Part shown: positions 8,954-18,207 of the stretch, in pieces
Layout: every line of letters begins with the position of its first letter
How positions within the stretch are numbered: the first letter of the stretch is position 1
DNA from: Isotricha intestinalis
Taxonomy: Eukaryota > Ciliophora > Litostomatea > Vestibuliferida > Isotrichidae
Length of the DNA stretch: 26,325 nt
Direction of reading: 5' to 3'
Assembly (NCBI GenBank): GCA_023807065.1
Contig: JAJJLU010003873.1
Span: 1-26,325 of the forward strand
Made by a program: the position numbers and the translations under genes
Notes under the pieces: model-generated
Seen by the model: the letters and a program-made list of their open reading frames with translations, nothing else
What the model was told of the DNA's origin: nothing
Database searches by the model: none

Positions 8954-9790
8954 ATGAAATCAATAAAAGAAGAATTAAGAGAATTATCAGAAGATGAATT
9001 TAATCAAAATTGTTTTGATTGTTGTAAATATAAAACCAATTATTATTATATAATTTATAGTAAGAATTCCTGCAAATTTTGCATCAATTTCAGAAGGAAT
9101 TTTCTTATGTATGCAATGTGCAGGAGCACATAGAGCATTTAATCATCCAGTTAAATCAGTAAATTTAGATCAATGGACTTCTATTGAATTAAATTATATG
9201 AAAGAAGGAGGAAATAGAAATTTAAGATTATTTTTAAATTATTATTCAATTCCTTATGGAATTAAAAGGGATGTTGTTTTTACTTCAAAAATAATGACTT
9301 ATTATAGAAAACAAGTATTTATGAAAAATAAATTTATTTTTTTTAGTTAAAAGCAAAAGCGATGAAAGAATCTTTTATTGAAGAACCTCCAAAAGAAGAA
9401 GATAGATTTAAAATAGATAACTCTGATTCATTTAAAGGAAATGAAATATTATATAGGAGAAATGATATTAAAAATGGAGAAAAAACTTTATATTCAAGAT
9501 CTATTAGTGATAATCATTTTATTAAAGATACTTATAAACAAAGTAAATTTGATGCAATTGAAAATGAAACTGAAGATGAAGAAGAAGATGAAAATAATAA
9601 TAATAATCATCATTCTTATCTTTCTATGTTATACAATGGATTAGGTTATACTTTTGGTTTTTTTTCTAATTTAGCTTATAAAGGTTATTCTTATTTTAAT
9701 TGGAAAAATAAAGTGAATCAAGATGAAAAAGAAGTAGATGAAAATAAAGAAAGTTTACTTGATGAAAAAGATAGAGAAGAAAATCAATAA
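8954..9790 (+). CDS. ArfGAP-domain protein, three exons, 255 aa
   Basis: The exons are 8954-9023, 9061-9314 and 9347-9790; the spliced frame is 255 codons plus TAA. ArfGAPs stimulate GTP hydrolysis by Arf GTPases in vesicle coat cycling at the Golgi and endosomes. Splicing restores the zinc finger C20-x2-C23-x16-C40-x2-C43 followed by the catalytic arginine R48 in CAGAHRAFN. It also restores the downstream VKSVNLDQWT segment and the ALKAKAMK-like helix after YYRKQ. Without splicing the zinc finger is broken by the first intron. The C-terminal half (about 115-255) is acidic and Asn-rich, with one hydrophobic/aromatic patch (residues about 198-220, LGYTFGFFSNLAYKGYSYF) that may act as a membrane-binding or ALPS-like element. 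It converges on the membrane-protein gene, with 81 bp between stops. Confidence 0.92.
9024..9060 (+). other. Spliceosomal intron, 37 nt (ArfGAP intron 1)
   Basis: It begins GTAAAT and ends TTATAG. Removing it joins C23 to the TTA codon of the LRIPANF segment and gives the exact ArfGAP zinc-finger spacing, which is strong evidence for this boundary pair. Confidence 0.92.
9315..9346 (+). other. Spliceosomal intron, 32 nt (ArfGAP intron 2)
   Basis: It begins GTATTT and ends TTTTAG and lies at a codon boundary after Gln. Removal joins YYRKQ to LKAKAMKE in frame, whereas reading through meets TAA three nucleotides after the intron. Confidence 0.85.
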
Positions 9791-9871
9791 TAAGAAAGAA
9801 TTTTAATTTATTAATTATTGTTTTATTTGAAATTTTTTTATAAATATATATTAATTCTTATTTCTCATTTT

Positions 9872-11098
9872 TTAATTATATATGTCAATCTTATCATCTT
9901 CGTAATTTTTATAAGTTTCTGGTCTTTTCTTTTTTTTGTTTTTTATTTTTATCATTTCAACATTTTGTTCATTATTAATTACATTAATTTTATCAGTTTC
10001 TTGACTAAAATTTTTTTTTTCAGTATACTCAGTTTCTTTTTCTTCTTCCTCTTCAAAATCTTTTTCATCTTTATTTTCTTTATCATTTTCTTTTTCTTTT
10101 TCATCTTCTTCTTCTTCATTGTCTTCTTCGTTTTCTTCTTCATTTTCTTCTTCATCTTCTTCTTCTTTTTCTTCTAAATCAACAATATCATGATTTGAAA
10201 CTCTTTTATTTTCTGGTTCATATTCTTTATTTAATAAATATAATACAAATGTTAAGAAATAAAACATTATAAAATAAATTGAATCATCTAAAATGACAAT
10301 AATATCTTTCATAAATGTTTCTAAAGAAGAATTTTTATCAACTATTGCTAACATTAATTTTAATGTTGATATCATTATAAAAATTACAAAGTTTATAAAA
10401 ATTAAATTATGTATTTTTTTATACATTTCATATAAATGAATAGGTCTCATTGTTTGAATATGAATTGTTAAATCTGAATCATGACTATCAGATTTTTCAA
10501 GGAAAAATTCCATTAAATCTTTTATTCTTGAATCAAGAACAATATAAAAAGAAATAACAAAAGCAAGTAAAAAAATAATTCTAATATATTTAATTGGACC
10601 TTCAATTTCACTTGTGATTATATTATATGGGAATAAAATAAATATATAAAAGATATGGAAAATCCATAAATAATTGAAACTAAAGTCAATATCACAATCA
10701 AATATTTTTTCTCCTGAGGTATATTTATCTATTTGTTTTATTATGAAATAATATTGTATTAAATATAGAAAATATAATATTATTTCTGGTGTTTTATATT
10801 TTTCTTTATAATTAAAATTAACTGTAATATCATTAAAATTTGGTATTGTATTTTTTGTATTATCAACTTCTTCATAAAAATTTTTTTCTATTATTATATC
10901 AAAAAGATTCGTTAAACAATGAATAAAAAAACAAGAAAAATTACTATTTAATATTAAATTCTTTTTTTTGAACATAAATACTAAAAATAAAAATGTAAAA
11001 AGATAAAATGAAATACCAAAGAAAGAAGTTATAAAAATAAAGTAAATAGAAAAAGTATCATAATTTTCCATTATTAAATTAATATTATTGTTTTTCAT
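9872..11098 (-). CDS. Multi-pass membrane protein (about seven TM segments) with long acidic cytosolic-type tail
   Basis: This is a 408-codon frame ending in TAA. Hydrophobic segments are at about 17-43, 50-70, 104-121, 141-165, 171-188, 232-254 and 264-290, which gives roughly seven membrane passes. Residues about 308-365 are almost entirely Glu, Asp and Lys, and a basic cluster (385-392) follows. The layout resembles a seven-TM receptor-like or transporter-like protein, but I see no family motif (no DRY, no NPxxY). A second Met at residue 10 (MENYD) is an alternative start. The 5' end lies 35 bp from the divergent coiled-coil gene; the 3' end converges on the ArfGAP gene. Function is unknown. 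Confidence 0.78.
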   Translation of the reverse strand: MKNNNINLIMENYDTFSIYFIFITSFFGISFYLFTFLFLVFMFKKKNLILNSNFSCFFIHCLTNLFDIIIEKNFYEEVDNTKNTIPNFNDITVNFNYKEKYKTPEIILYFLYLIQYYFIIKQIDKYTSGEKIFDCDIDFSFNYLWIFHIFYIFILFPYNIITSEIEGPIKYIRIIFLLAFVISFYIVLDSRIKDLMEFFLEKSDSHDSDLTIHIQTMRPIHLYEMYKKIHNLIFINFVIFIMISTLKLMLAIVDKNSSLETFMKDIIVILDDSIYFIMFYFLTFVLYLLNKEYEPENKRVSNHDIVDLEEKEEEDEEENEEENEEDNEEEEDEKEKENDKENKDEKDFEEEEEKETEYTEKKNFSQETDKINVINNEQNVEMIKIKNKKKKRPETYKNYEDDKIDIYN

Positions 11099-11133
11099 AA
11101 AAATTTAAATAAATTAATTTAAAGAAAGTTGAA
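11099..11133. promoter_or_regulatory. Very short divergent intergenic region
   Basis: Thirty-five AT-rich bases separate the two start codons of the membrane-protein gene (minus) and the coiled-coil gene (plus). The core promoters must overlap here or extend into coding sequence. Confidence 0.5.
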
Positions 11134-12782
11134 ATGGAACAAATCAATTATGAGGATAATAAAGAAAGAAAAAAGAGTTTAGATAATAAAACAAAAATTG
11201 AAAATATAAAAATGAATAAAAAAAAAACTCAATTAATTAAAAATAATTCAGGAAAAGAGTTAAATTATCAAAAGACAGTATCTCCAAAAAATATAGAATA
11301 TACTGAATGTAAGAAATTTGTTTAATTCTTTAATTAGTAATAAAAAAATTTAAACATAATAGTTTAGAAATATATCCTAATAAATCTGAAAGAGATGGAT
11401 ATTCAATTACTAATAATTTCAGAAGTAGTTTAGGAGATATTTCTAATTATAAAAATCCAATTAGTCAAACTTATTATGAAGGAGCTAATAATCATATTTT
11501 TCCACAAAATTTAAATATTAATTCATTTAGAATAAATAATAATATTGAACAAGAAACTAATCAAAATGAAGAAAATATAATGATATTTCAAGAGTAAATA
11601 ATTTTATTTAATAATAGACAATTAATTTTTTTAAAAAATGAATTAGAAAATTTAAAAGATAAATCAATAAAAACAAAAGATAAAATAACAGTATTTATAA
11701 AATTAGTAAGAAAATATGCAAAGAAACTTTCAGCATTATCAAAATTACTACCAGTAAATACTACAGGAAGTAATGATGATAATAATATTTTTTCAGATAT
11801 ATTTAATACAATAACTCAATTTTATCAAATGATTTACAATCCAAAATTAAATGAAAATGTTTTTGAAATTTCTGATTTATTAACTACTGAAGAATCAATT
11901 AAAAATGTAACAAATGATAGTCCTTTTACTTTAAAAGGTAGTAATAAAAAAGAAAATGAATATTATAGTGATTTTAAGAATAATAATAATTTAATTGTTT
12001 CTAATGATATGAATAATAATTTAAATGAACATTATCAAAACTTAATGAGGAAATATGAAGAAAAATTTAAATTGTTAATATCTGAAAATGATTCTTTAAG
12101 AAAAATTGTTAAAACTAAAGAAGGAGAAAAAGGAAAATATGAAAAAGAAATATTTGATTTAAGTGAACAATTAAAAAATGAAAAAAGCATTAATGAAGAA
12201 TTAGTTAATAAATTTAATTCAATAAATAATTTATCACAAGACTTACAAAATAAAGTCCAAAATTTACAAAATGAGAATTTAGCATATAAACATAAAGTAA
12301 CTGAATTAAATGATAATATTTTAAAATATGAATCTTTAAGAAATAAAAATGAAATGTTGTTAAATGATTTGAATTATAAAAATTCAATAATCAGATATTT
12401 AGAAAATTTATTAAAAAGAACAAATCTAAACCCAAAATTATTTACAGAAGAAACATATAAAGAAGAATATCAAAAAGATAAATCAATAAATAACGAAAAT
12501 GAAGATAATTTAAATGAATATTTAATAGAAAATAACCAAAATGATACAATTAGTGATTTTAATAAAAATAATAATAATATAAAACAAAATCTTCAAAGTA
12601 ATATAAGTAAAAATGCATCTTCAAAAAAAGAAAAATTATCGACAAATCGAAATGATGATAAATTAATTGATGATGAAGACATTTATGCTTTTCGTCCAAA
12701 TCAAATTAAAAAAGAAATTGATAATTTAGACGAAGAAATATTTAGATTACAATCACAATTGAAAAAAATGTTAAATAAATAA
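11134..12782 (+). CDS. Coiled-coil protein, three exons, 531 aa
   Basis: The exons are 11134-11308, 11338-11593 and 11618-12782; the spliced frame is 531 codons plus TAA. The two introns, of 29 and 24 nt, each contain in-frame stops, and removing them joins three coding-looking segments with the same composition. The N-terminal part (about 1-145) is basic, then Asn- and Ser-rich and probably disordered. Heptad-type coiled coil is predicted around residues 146-180 (QLIFLKNELENLKD) and over much of 290-420 (EEKFKLLISENDSLRKIV onward). A short helix, IKKEIDNLDEEIFRLQSQL, ends the protein. This is the build of a cytoskeletal or basal-body structural protein, but no specific family was recognised. 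It is divergent from the membrane-protein gene. Confidence 0.85.
11309..11337 (+). other. Spliceosomal intron, 29 nt
   Basis: It begins GTAAGA and ends AATTAG. Reading through it gives TAA at 11323-11325. Splicing joins EYTE to LIKKFKHNSLE in a frame that stays open for about 85 codons. Confidence 0.85.
11594..11617 (+). other. Spliceosomal intron, 24 nt
   Basis: It begins GTAAAT and ends AATAG, and is the shortest intron in the window. Reading through gives an immediate TAA at 11595-11597. Splicing joins MIFQE to QLIFLKNELENLKD and continues open to 12782. Confidence 0.85.
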
Positions 12783-13664
12783 ATAAAATAATAATAATAA
12801 AATAATCATAGAAATATCAATTTAATAATTGAAATATTTTTTATTCAAAAATTTTAATAAAAATATATAAAAATAATAAAAATTAATATTCATCCTTAAT
12901 CACTCTTGAATCTATTTTTTATATTTATTAATTTTTTATATTAAATCATAATAAATATCTAATTTATTTTTAACTCTTTTTTTTATCCATTTATTTATTC
13001 ACAACATTCTTTTTATACTATTAATTCTATTTTATTTATTAATCATTTTCTATCTTCTGTTTTTACTTATTAAAAGATTGCAACTAATAATCTAATTAAT
13101 TTTGATTATTAATAATCATTTGATAATATTATTCCCTCTCATATTAAAGACATAAAATATAAAAAAGAATGCAATTCTTTTAGATTTAAATTAATTGATT
13201 TATTCAATATTACCTTAACTTCATGAAAAAAAATCTTAAGAAAATTTGAAGAAGAAAGGAAAATTTTTCATAAAAATTTGATTAAAATTATTGATAAAAA
13301 TAAAATAAGGTAAAAGAATAATTTAAAAAAATATGTTCATTGAAATAAAGTTTTGAAAAATTTTAAAGAAGTTAAATTAAGATTTTTAAAAATTTTTTTG
13401 CTTATTTATTAAATGGGATTCCATTCCGGAATAGGATGGTCACCCACAACAAGTTAAACTTGTTTAAATAATGATTTATAATCAATGGATATAATTTTCA
13501 CAAATAATATCAACTTTTAAATAATCACCTTCATATTTTATAATCAAATACTATTTTTTTTATGGTTTTTAAAAATTAAATAAAATATATTTTTAATGAA
13601 AAAAAATAAATAAATATGAATTAAAATTATTAATTATATAGAATGTTTTTATCATTCACAAAAA
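12783..13664. other. Intergenic region with one GC-rich inverted-repeat islet
   Basis: About 880 bp without a supported gene. It is AT-rich with frequent stops in all frames. The only distinct structure is the islet at 13414-13464, listed separately. Confidence 0.6.
13414..13464. repeat. GC-rich imperfect hairpin followed by a second inverted repeat
   Basis: Positions 13423-13432 are the palindrome attccggaat. Flanking CC (13421-13422) and GG (13434-13435) pair with one bulged A, and the outer TGGG (13414-13417) can pair with CCCA (13443-13446). Directly after it, 13448-13464 is aacaagtt-a-aacttgtt, a perfect inverted repeat of 8-nt arms. The islet is a lone GC-rich patch in AT-rich spacer about 200 bp upstream of the next gene. 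It could be a structured RNA, a protein-binding site or an element remnant. Confidence 0.6.
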
Positions 13665-14282
13665 ATGGAAAAAGAACTAAAAACTATTTCAAAAAAAATA
13701 AATTTGAAACTTCTGAATCAACTTAATGAACAATTGGAAAAATATAATTCTTTAATTGAAAAAGGGAAAAAAATATTAGAAGAATTACATTCAAAAATAA
13801 ATGAAAAAATAAAAAATGAACAATTTGATAATTTAGAAGAAGATTTTGATAAAGAAAGAAATGGAAGAAAATCACTTCGTAAATTTCAATTGACAAAAAA
13901 AAATATTGAGACTCAAATTGAAGAATTAAATAAAGGAAAAAATTTGGAAAAAGAAATGAATGAAGAAAATGAAAAAACAGAAGATAAAGAAATAGTTTCA
14001 GTTGAAAAAGAAGATTTAAATAATTTAAATCCTGAAAGTGAAAATTATAATGCTTTAAAATATTTATATACTTTAATTAATGATACTATAGATAAAATTG
14101 AAAGTAATGAAATTGAAATTCAAGAAAATATTGAAAAAGCAAAAAATGAATTAAAAGAAGGAAATAAAATTCAAGCAAAAAATTATTTAACAGAAAAAAA
14201 AAAAATTGAGGAATTAAATAAAGTTTATTTATTAAATATCAATATTTATAGAAATCATGTACAAGATTTCATAGATAATTAA
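13665..14282 (+). CDS. Coiled-coil protein, 205 aa
   Basis: A single frame ending in TAA, with start context AAAAATGGAA. The protein is highly charged and almost entirely helical. Coiled coil is likely at about 1-50 and 75-105, there is an acidic linker at 95-125, and a second helical bundle lies at 125-205. The segment EGNKIQAKNYLTEKKKIEEL (165-184) resembles the A-x-x-YL-x-x-KK helix seen in ESCRT-III (Snf7) proteins and in DM14 repeats. That similarity is short and weak, so no family is assigned. No signal or membrane segment is seen. The neighbouring gene on the same strand follows 342 bp later. Confidence 0.8.
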   Translation: MEKELKTISKKINLKLLNQLNEQLEKYNSLIEKGKKILEELHSKINEKIKNEQFDNLEEDFDKERNGRKSLRKFQLTKKNIETQIEELNKGKNLEKEMNEENEKTEDKEIVSVEKEDLNNLNPESENYNALKYLYTLINDTIDKIESNEIEIQENIEKAKNELKEGNKIQAKNYLTEKKKIEELNKVYLLNINIYRNHVQDFIDN

Positions 14283-14624
14283 TCTATTTTAATTATGAAA
14301 AATAAGTTTAATTTAAATATTATTAATTAAAGTAATATTTTAATGTCTAATTCTTATTTTATTTTTTCAATTTTTATAATTTACTTTAGAAAGGAATTTC
14401 AATTTTTTGAATTTGAAAATTAATATAAAAAACAAAAATTATTTAGAATATCTATTATAAAGAAAATTGATTATTTTTAATTTCCTTAAAATTAACAATT
14501 ATTAATTTATTTTTTATTCTAATAAATCGTTATATAAAAAGTAAAAAAAAAATAATAAAAACATATTATCTTATTTTTTTTTAAAAATCAAAAAAAAAAA
14601 TACTTAAAAAAAGAAAGAAAATAA
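14283..14624. other. Intergenic region, nothing recognised
   Basis: About 340 bp of AT-rich spacer with A and T homopolymers. It presumably holds the 3' end of the coiled-coil gene and the promoter of the methyltransferase gene. Confidence 0.5.
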
Positions 14625-15374
14625 ATGTCATTTGGGATAAAAGCAAGTTCAATAGATATATCAAAATTAAATCCTCCTAAACTTCCAAAACCTTCAGAAG
14701 ATAATAGAATAAAAGTATTAAGTGGGTTAGGATATGCAACACAATATTTAGAACCAATATCAGAAGAATTTATAAATTATTCTTCAAATTTAAATGTACC
14801 TGTAATAGATGTAGGAGCAGCATATGGATTAACTACAATAAATGCATTACATAAAGGTGCTATAGTTATTACAAATGAATTATATAAAGATAATTTAGAT
14901 TATATTGTTTCTTTAAATGAAATAACAAATGAAGAAAGAGAAAGATTATATCTTAAAGAAGGATCTATTTTAAATATTGACTTTCCTGAAAATTCAATTG
15001 GTGCTATTCATTTAGCTAGAGTTATGCATTTTTTTCATCCTAATGAAATCAAAACATTTTTTGAAAATTGTAATAAATGGTTAATTGATAAAGGAAGAAT
15101 ATATTTAAGTACTATGTCTCAATATCATTATGGTAATCCTAAGGATTTTTATATTAAATATAATGAAAATTTAAAAAAAGGAATTGAGTATCCTGGTGAA
15201 ATTTCTAATTATGAATTTAAAGAAGATAATTATTATTTACATGCTATTGATCCTTTTCTTATTTGTAATTTAGCAAATAAATATAATTTTACTGTTAAAA
15301 AAGTTGAATTATGGGGAGGAAATAATGATGATGATTATACTTGTGCTATTTTAATTAAAAATTATCATCATTAA
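14625..15374 (+). CDS. Class I SAM-dependent methyltransferase, 249 aa
   Basis: The start context is AAATAAATGTCA and the frame ends in TAA. The protein has the Rossmann-fold methyltransferase order. Motif I is VIDVGAAYGLTT (60-71), the glycine-rich SAM-binding loop. The end of strand 2 is ITNELYKDNL (82-91), with E85 placed to bind the ribose. A motif II-like stretch is SILNIDFPENSIGAIHLARVMHFF (114-137), followed by LIDKGRIYLST (153-163) as strand 5. The substrate is unknown, although the H/Y-rich region (165-215) probably forms the substrate lid. The family is widespread in bacteria, including Legionella-like intracellular species, and in protists. Bacterial origin by transfer is possible but not shown here, since codon use matches the neighbours. 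Confidence 0.85.
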   Translation: MSFGIKASSIDISKLNPPKLPKPSEDNRIKVLSGLGYATQYLEPISEEFINYSSNLNVPVIDVGAAYGLTTINALHKGAIVITNELYKDNLDYIVSLNEITNEERERLYLKEGSILNIDFPENSIGAIHLARVMHFFHPNEIKTFFENCNKWLIDKGRIYLSTMSQYHYGNPKDFYIKYNENLKKGIEYPGEISNYEFKEDNYYLHAIDPFLICNLANKYNFTVKKVELWGGNNDDDYTCAILIKNYHH

Positions 15375-15605
15375 AATTATTTTTAGGTTTTTAATATTTA
15401 ATGTTTTATATAATTTTATATAGAATATTTGAATTTATATTTGAAATAAACAGTTTTATTATTTATAATATCAAAAAGAAGAAGACAATCAAACTTAAAA
15501 CAAAATTAAATTATTTGAAATAATATAGATCATTTATATTTTTTTAATTATCAAATTAAAGCTTGGAAAAATCAATTGGTAAATATTAGAAATATATTTT
15601 TAAAA

Positions 15606-16520
15606 TTAGTATTCTTTTAGTTCTCCTTTTTTTACTTTTTTTTGATATAAATCACGTATATTTATATAATTTCGATTTAATTCATTGTAATTTTTGTTTA
15701 GTTTATCATAATCAATTTTAAGATGTTCATAATTGTTTTTACGCTCTTCACTCAACTGTTCTAATGCTTTACATTCTTTCACTTTTTCATTCATCAATTC
15801 TTTATAATTGTTTTTTTCTTTTTCTAAAAGTTTATTCTTATTTTCTAAACTTGACATTTTATCTTCTAACTCACTTATTGTAGAATTTTGAAGTGTTGAA
15901 TCATTTTTTAATGATTCATTTTCTTTATTTATTTTAGATATTTTATCAAATAAATCTGAAATAAGTTGTTCTTTAACTTTAATTTCTTCATTCAATTCAA
16001 TTTTATTATCTTCTTCAAAATCTTCATCTATTTTTTTTAAATTGTATATTTTTCTTAATTTAACTCCCTCATTTTTATATTCTTGAGCTTTTTCTTTATA
16101 TATTTTAATATAATTAGGATTAGAATCAATTTCCATTAAAGCAATTAATTTATTTGAAGCTTTAATATAACTTTCATATGATTCTTGTTCAGTAGTATTA
16201 TTATTTTTTGCATTTTCTGCTAAGGTTTTAGTTTCATTTAAAAGTCTTTTTGATAAATCCTCAATTACTTGATTTTCTGTTTTTGAAATATTATTATGTA
16301 TTAATATTTGCTCTATTTTCAACATTTTTAAAGAAAAAAATGCTATATCATTTAAATATTTTGTTTTCATATTAGGTTGAAGATTTATTAATTTTGATGT
16401 TTTTACTATTATTTCTTTATAATTTTGTATTGCTGCTTCAATTTTATTTTCATTCTCATTCCTTTTTGCATTATCAATTAATTTTTTTATTTCAGTATTT
16501 ATTTTACCGACTTCTTCCAT
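15606..16520 (-). CDS. MIT-like and coiled-coil protein, 304 aa
   Basis: A single frame ending in TAA. The N-terminal part contains a helix pair, IDNAKRNENENKIEAAIQNY followed by KEIIVKTSKLI (15-45). It has the spacing of MIT-type helical hairpins (alternating Ala and aromatic residues), which bind ESCRT-III tails in endosomal sorting. A second similar helical hairpin lies at about 108-160 (SYESYIKASNKLIALM...KIYKEKAQEYKNEGVKLRK). From about 178 to 300 the sequence is a long coiled coil. MIT assignment is by pattern only; TPR-like repeats are the main alternative. It is divergent from the WD40 gene, with 133 bp between starts. Confidence 0.75.
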   Translation of the reverse strand: MEEVGKINTEIKKLIDNAKRNENENKIEAAIQNYKEIIVKTSKLINLQPNMKTKYLNDIAFFSLKMLKIEQILIHNNISKTENQVIEDLSKRLLNETKTLAENAKNNNTTEQESYESYIKASNKLIALMEIDSNPNYIKIYKEKAQEYKNEGVKLRKIYNLKKIDEDFEEDNKIELNEEIKVKEQLISDLFDKISKINKENESLKNDSTLQNSTISELEDKMSSLENKNKLLEKEKNNYKELMNEKVKECKALEQLSEERKNNYEHLKIDYDKLNKNYNELNRNYINIRDLYQKKVKKGELKEY

Positions 16521-16653
16521 ATTTTTATATAATACATTTATTTTTTCAAAGAATGATTTTATTACTTTTATGTTGATTGAAATATAAATATTTTAACTTT
16601 TATTATTATTTAAACTTACAAATCTCAATTTTATTTTATATTATTAATTACGA
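16521..16653. promoter_or_regulatory. Divergent intergenic region (133 bp)
   Basis: AT-rich region between the start codons of the MIT-like gene (minus) and the WD40 gene (plus). It is expected to carry both promoters; no recognisable motif. Confidence 0.45.
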
Positions 16654-17952
16654 ATGATGAATAGAGAAACAATAATTGATTATAAAAATAACCAATGGAA
16701 ATTAGAAATAAAACCAGAAGCAAACAATTTAATCTTAAATATTCAAAATTTAAATCATTATCAAAAATATGAATCTTTTTTTATATTAAATCTTTTATAT
16801 GTGACAAAACTATTTCAATTAAATGATTCAATTCAAAAAATTGTAAATTTAATATTATCATCTCTTGAAAAGAGGGAATTCAGTTTAAATGAAAAAATAA
16901 ATGGATGTGAACTAACATTATTTTCAACAAGAATTCATCCATATCACATTAGTTTTTTCCTTCCAAAAATAGAAGATGAACAATCAAATAATATAAAAGA
17001 AGATGAAGATGATTTTTTTGATTTAGAAGATGAATTTGAAAATTATTTTCAATATCCAATAATCAATTTATCAATATCAATGATTGAAATCATAAAATCT
17101 CATTATGATAAAATAACATCAATACAAACTTTTCCTTCAGGTAATTTTGTTTCAGTATCATATGACAGAGCAATAATAATATATGATATTTTTTATAATA
17201 TTATTCAAAAAATAGATGATGCACATGAGCAATGGATTTATAGTGTTAGTATAAAAGATGATAATAATTTTATTACATGTTCAACTGATGAAAGTATTAA
17301 AATTTGGACAAAGGAAGATAATATGTTTATACTAAAATATACTATTAATTGTGCTCATGAAAGTTGGATAAATAAAGTAATATTTTGTTCTAATGGAAAT
17401 ATAATATCTTGTTCAGAGGATAAAAATGTTAAAATTTGGGAAAAAATAGAAGATAAATATCAATTATTAACAATCTTAACTCATTCTAATTTTATTTATT
17501 CTATATTGTTATTAGAAGATAAAAATTTATTGATAAGTTCTGGATATGATGGTACTTTTTTTTGGAATATAAATAATTTCCGATGTATACATTATATTGA
17601 AGATGCAAAATGTTGGTCATCAAATTCTCTTTGTAGAATTAATGATGATATAATTATTGTTGGAGGGGAATGGGATAATAAATTAAAAGTTATTTCAATA
17701 TTAAAGAAAAAAATTATAAAAGAAATTTATAATGAATTCACTTGTACTGGTATTTGTGAAATTGAGAATAAAGAAGTTTTTTTGGTTTGTGGAGATAATA
17801 AAAATATAAAAATTTATAGAAATGATGATTATGAATGTATTAAAGTTATTAATGATGCTCATGATGAACAAATTAATGGGATTTGTAAGTTAAATAATGA
17901 TTTATTTTTATCTTATTCTGATGATAATTGTATTAAAATATGGACTATTTAA
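16654..17952 (+). CDS. WD40-repeat beta-propeller protein, 432 aa
   Basis: A single frame ending in TAA, beginning with two consecutive Met codons, either of which could be used. Residues about 148-432 form a seven-blade WD40 propeller. Blade ends are seen at IIIYD (174-178), IKIW (215-218), VKIW (259-262), FFW (302-304), LKVI (344-347), IKIY (384-387) and IKIW (427-430), with GH-type positions occupied by AHE and AHD. The N-terminal domain (1-105) is a separate alpha/beta region (NNQWKLEIKPEANNLILNIQ onward) that I do not recognise. It is followed by an acidic linker (109-130). WD40 proteins are scaffolds for protein-protein contact, and the partner is unknown. The final blade closes at the very C-terminus, so the protein is complete. 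Confidence 0.88.
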   Translation: MMNRETIIDYKNNQWKLEIKPEANNLILNIQNLNHYQKYESFFILNLLYVTKLFQLNDSIQKIVNLILSSLEKREFSLNEKINGCELTLFSTRIHPYHISFFLPKIEDEQSNNIKEDEDDFFDLEDEFENYFQYPIINLSISMIEIIKSHYDKITSIQTFPSGNFVSVSYDRAIIIYDIFYNIIQKIDDAHEQWIYSVSIKDDNNFITCSTDESIKIWTKEDNMFILKYTINCAHESWINKVIFCSNGNIISCSEDKNVKIWEKIEDKYQLLTILTHSNFIYSILLLEDKNLLISSGYDGTFFWNINNFRCIHYIEDAKCWSSNSLCRINDDIIIVGGEWDNKLKVISILKKKIIKEIYNEFTCTGICEIENKEVFLVCGDNKNIKIYRNDDYECIKVINDAHDEQINGICKLNNDLFLSYSDDNCIKIWTI

Positions 17953-18207
17953 AAATGATAAAAGAATTATGTGATTAATAGGAAAAATTATTTAATATTC
18001 ATTTATTTAATAAAAATTTTTATTGTAAATACAGTAATTTTGGTAATGGAATATTATTATTAACATTTGAAATAATATTTAAAATATAAAAAACAAATAA
18101 ATGAAAAATTTATTATCATTTGAAAAAAATAAATAAATTTAACATTTAACTACATTCATTATTTTAGCAAAATATATATAAAGAAATAATATGAAAATTG
18201 AAAGATG

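Noticed and set aside
8616..8963. 115-codon open frame on the minus strand over the Cys-rich gene
   Set aside because: Antisense shadow of the secreted Cys-rich gene and its AT-rich 3' flank; low-complexity Lys/Asn/Ser composition.
9818..10177. 119-codon Phe/Ile-rich open frame on the plus strand
   Set aside because: Antisense to the acidic tail of the membrane-protein gene; the poly-Phe product comes from the complement of Glu codons.
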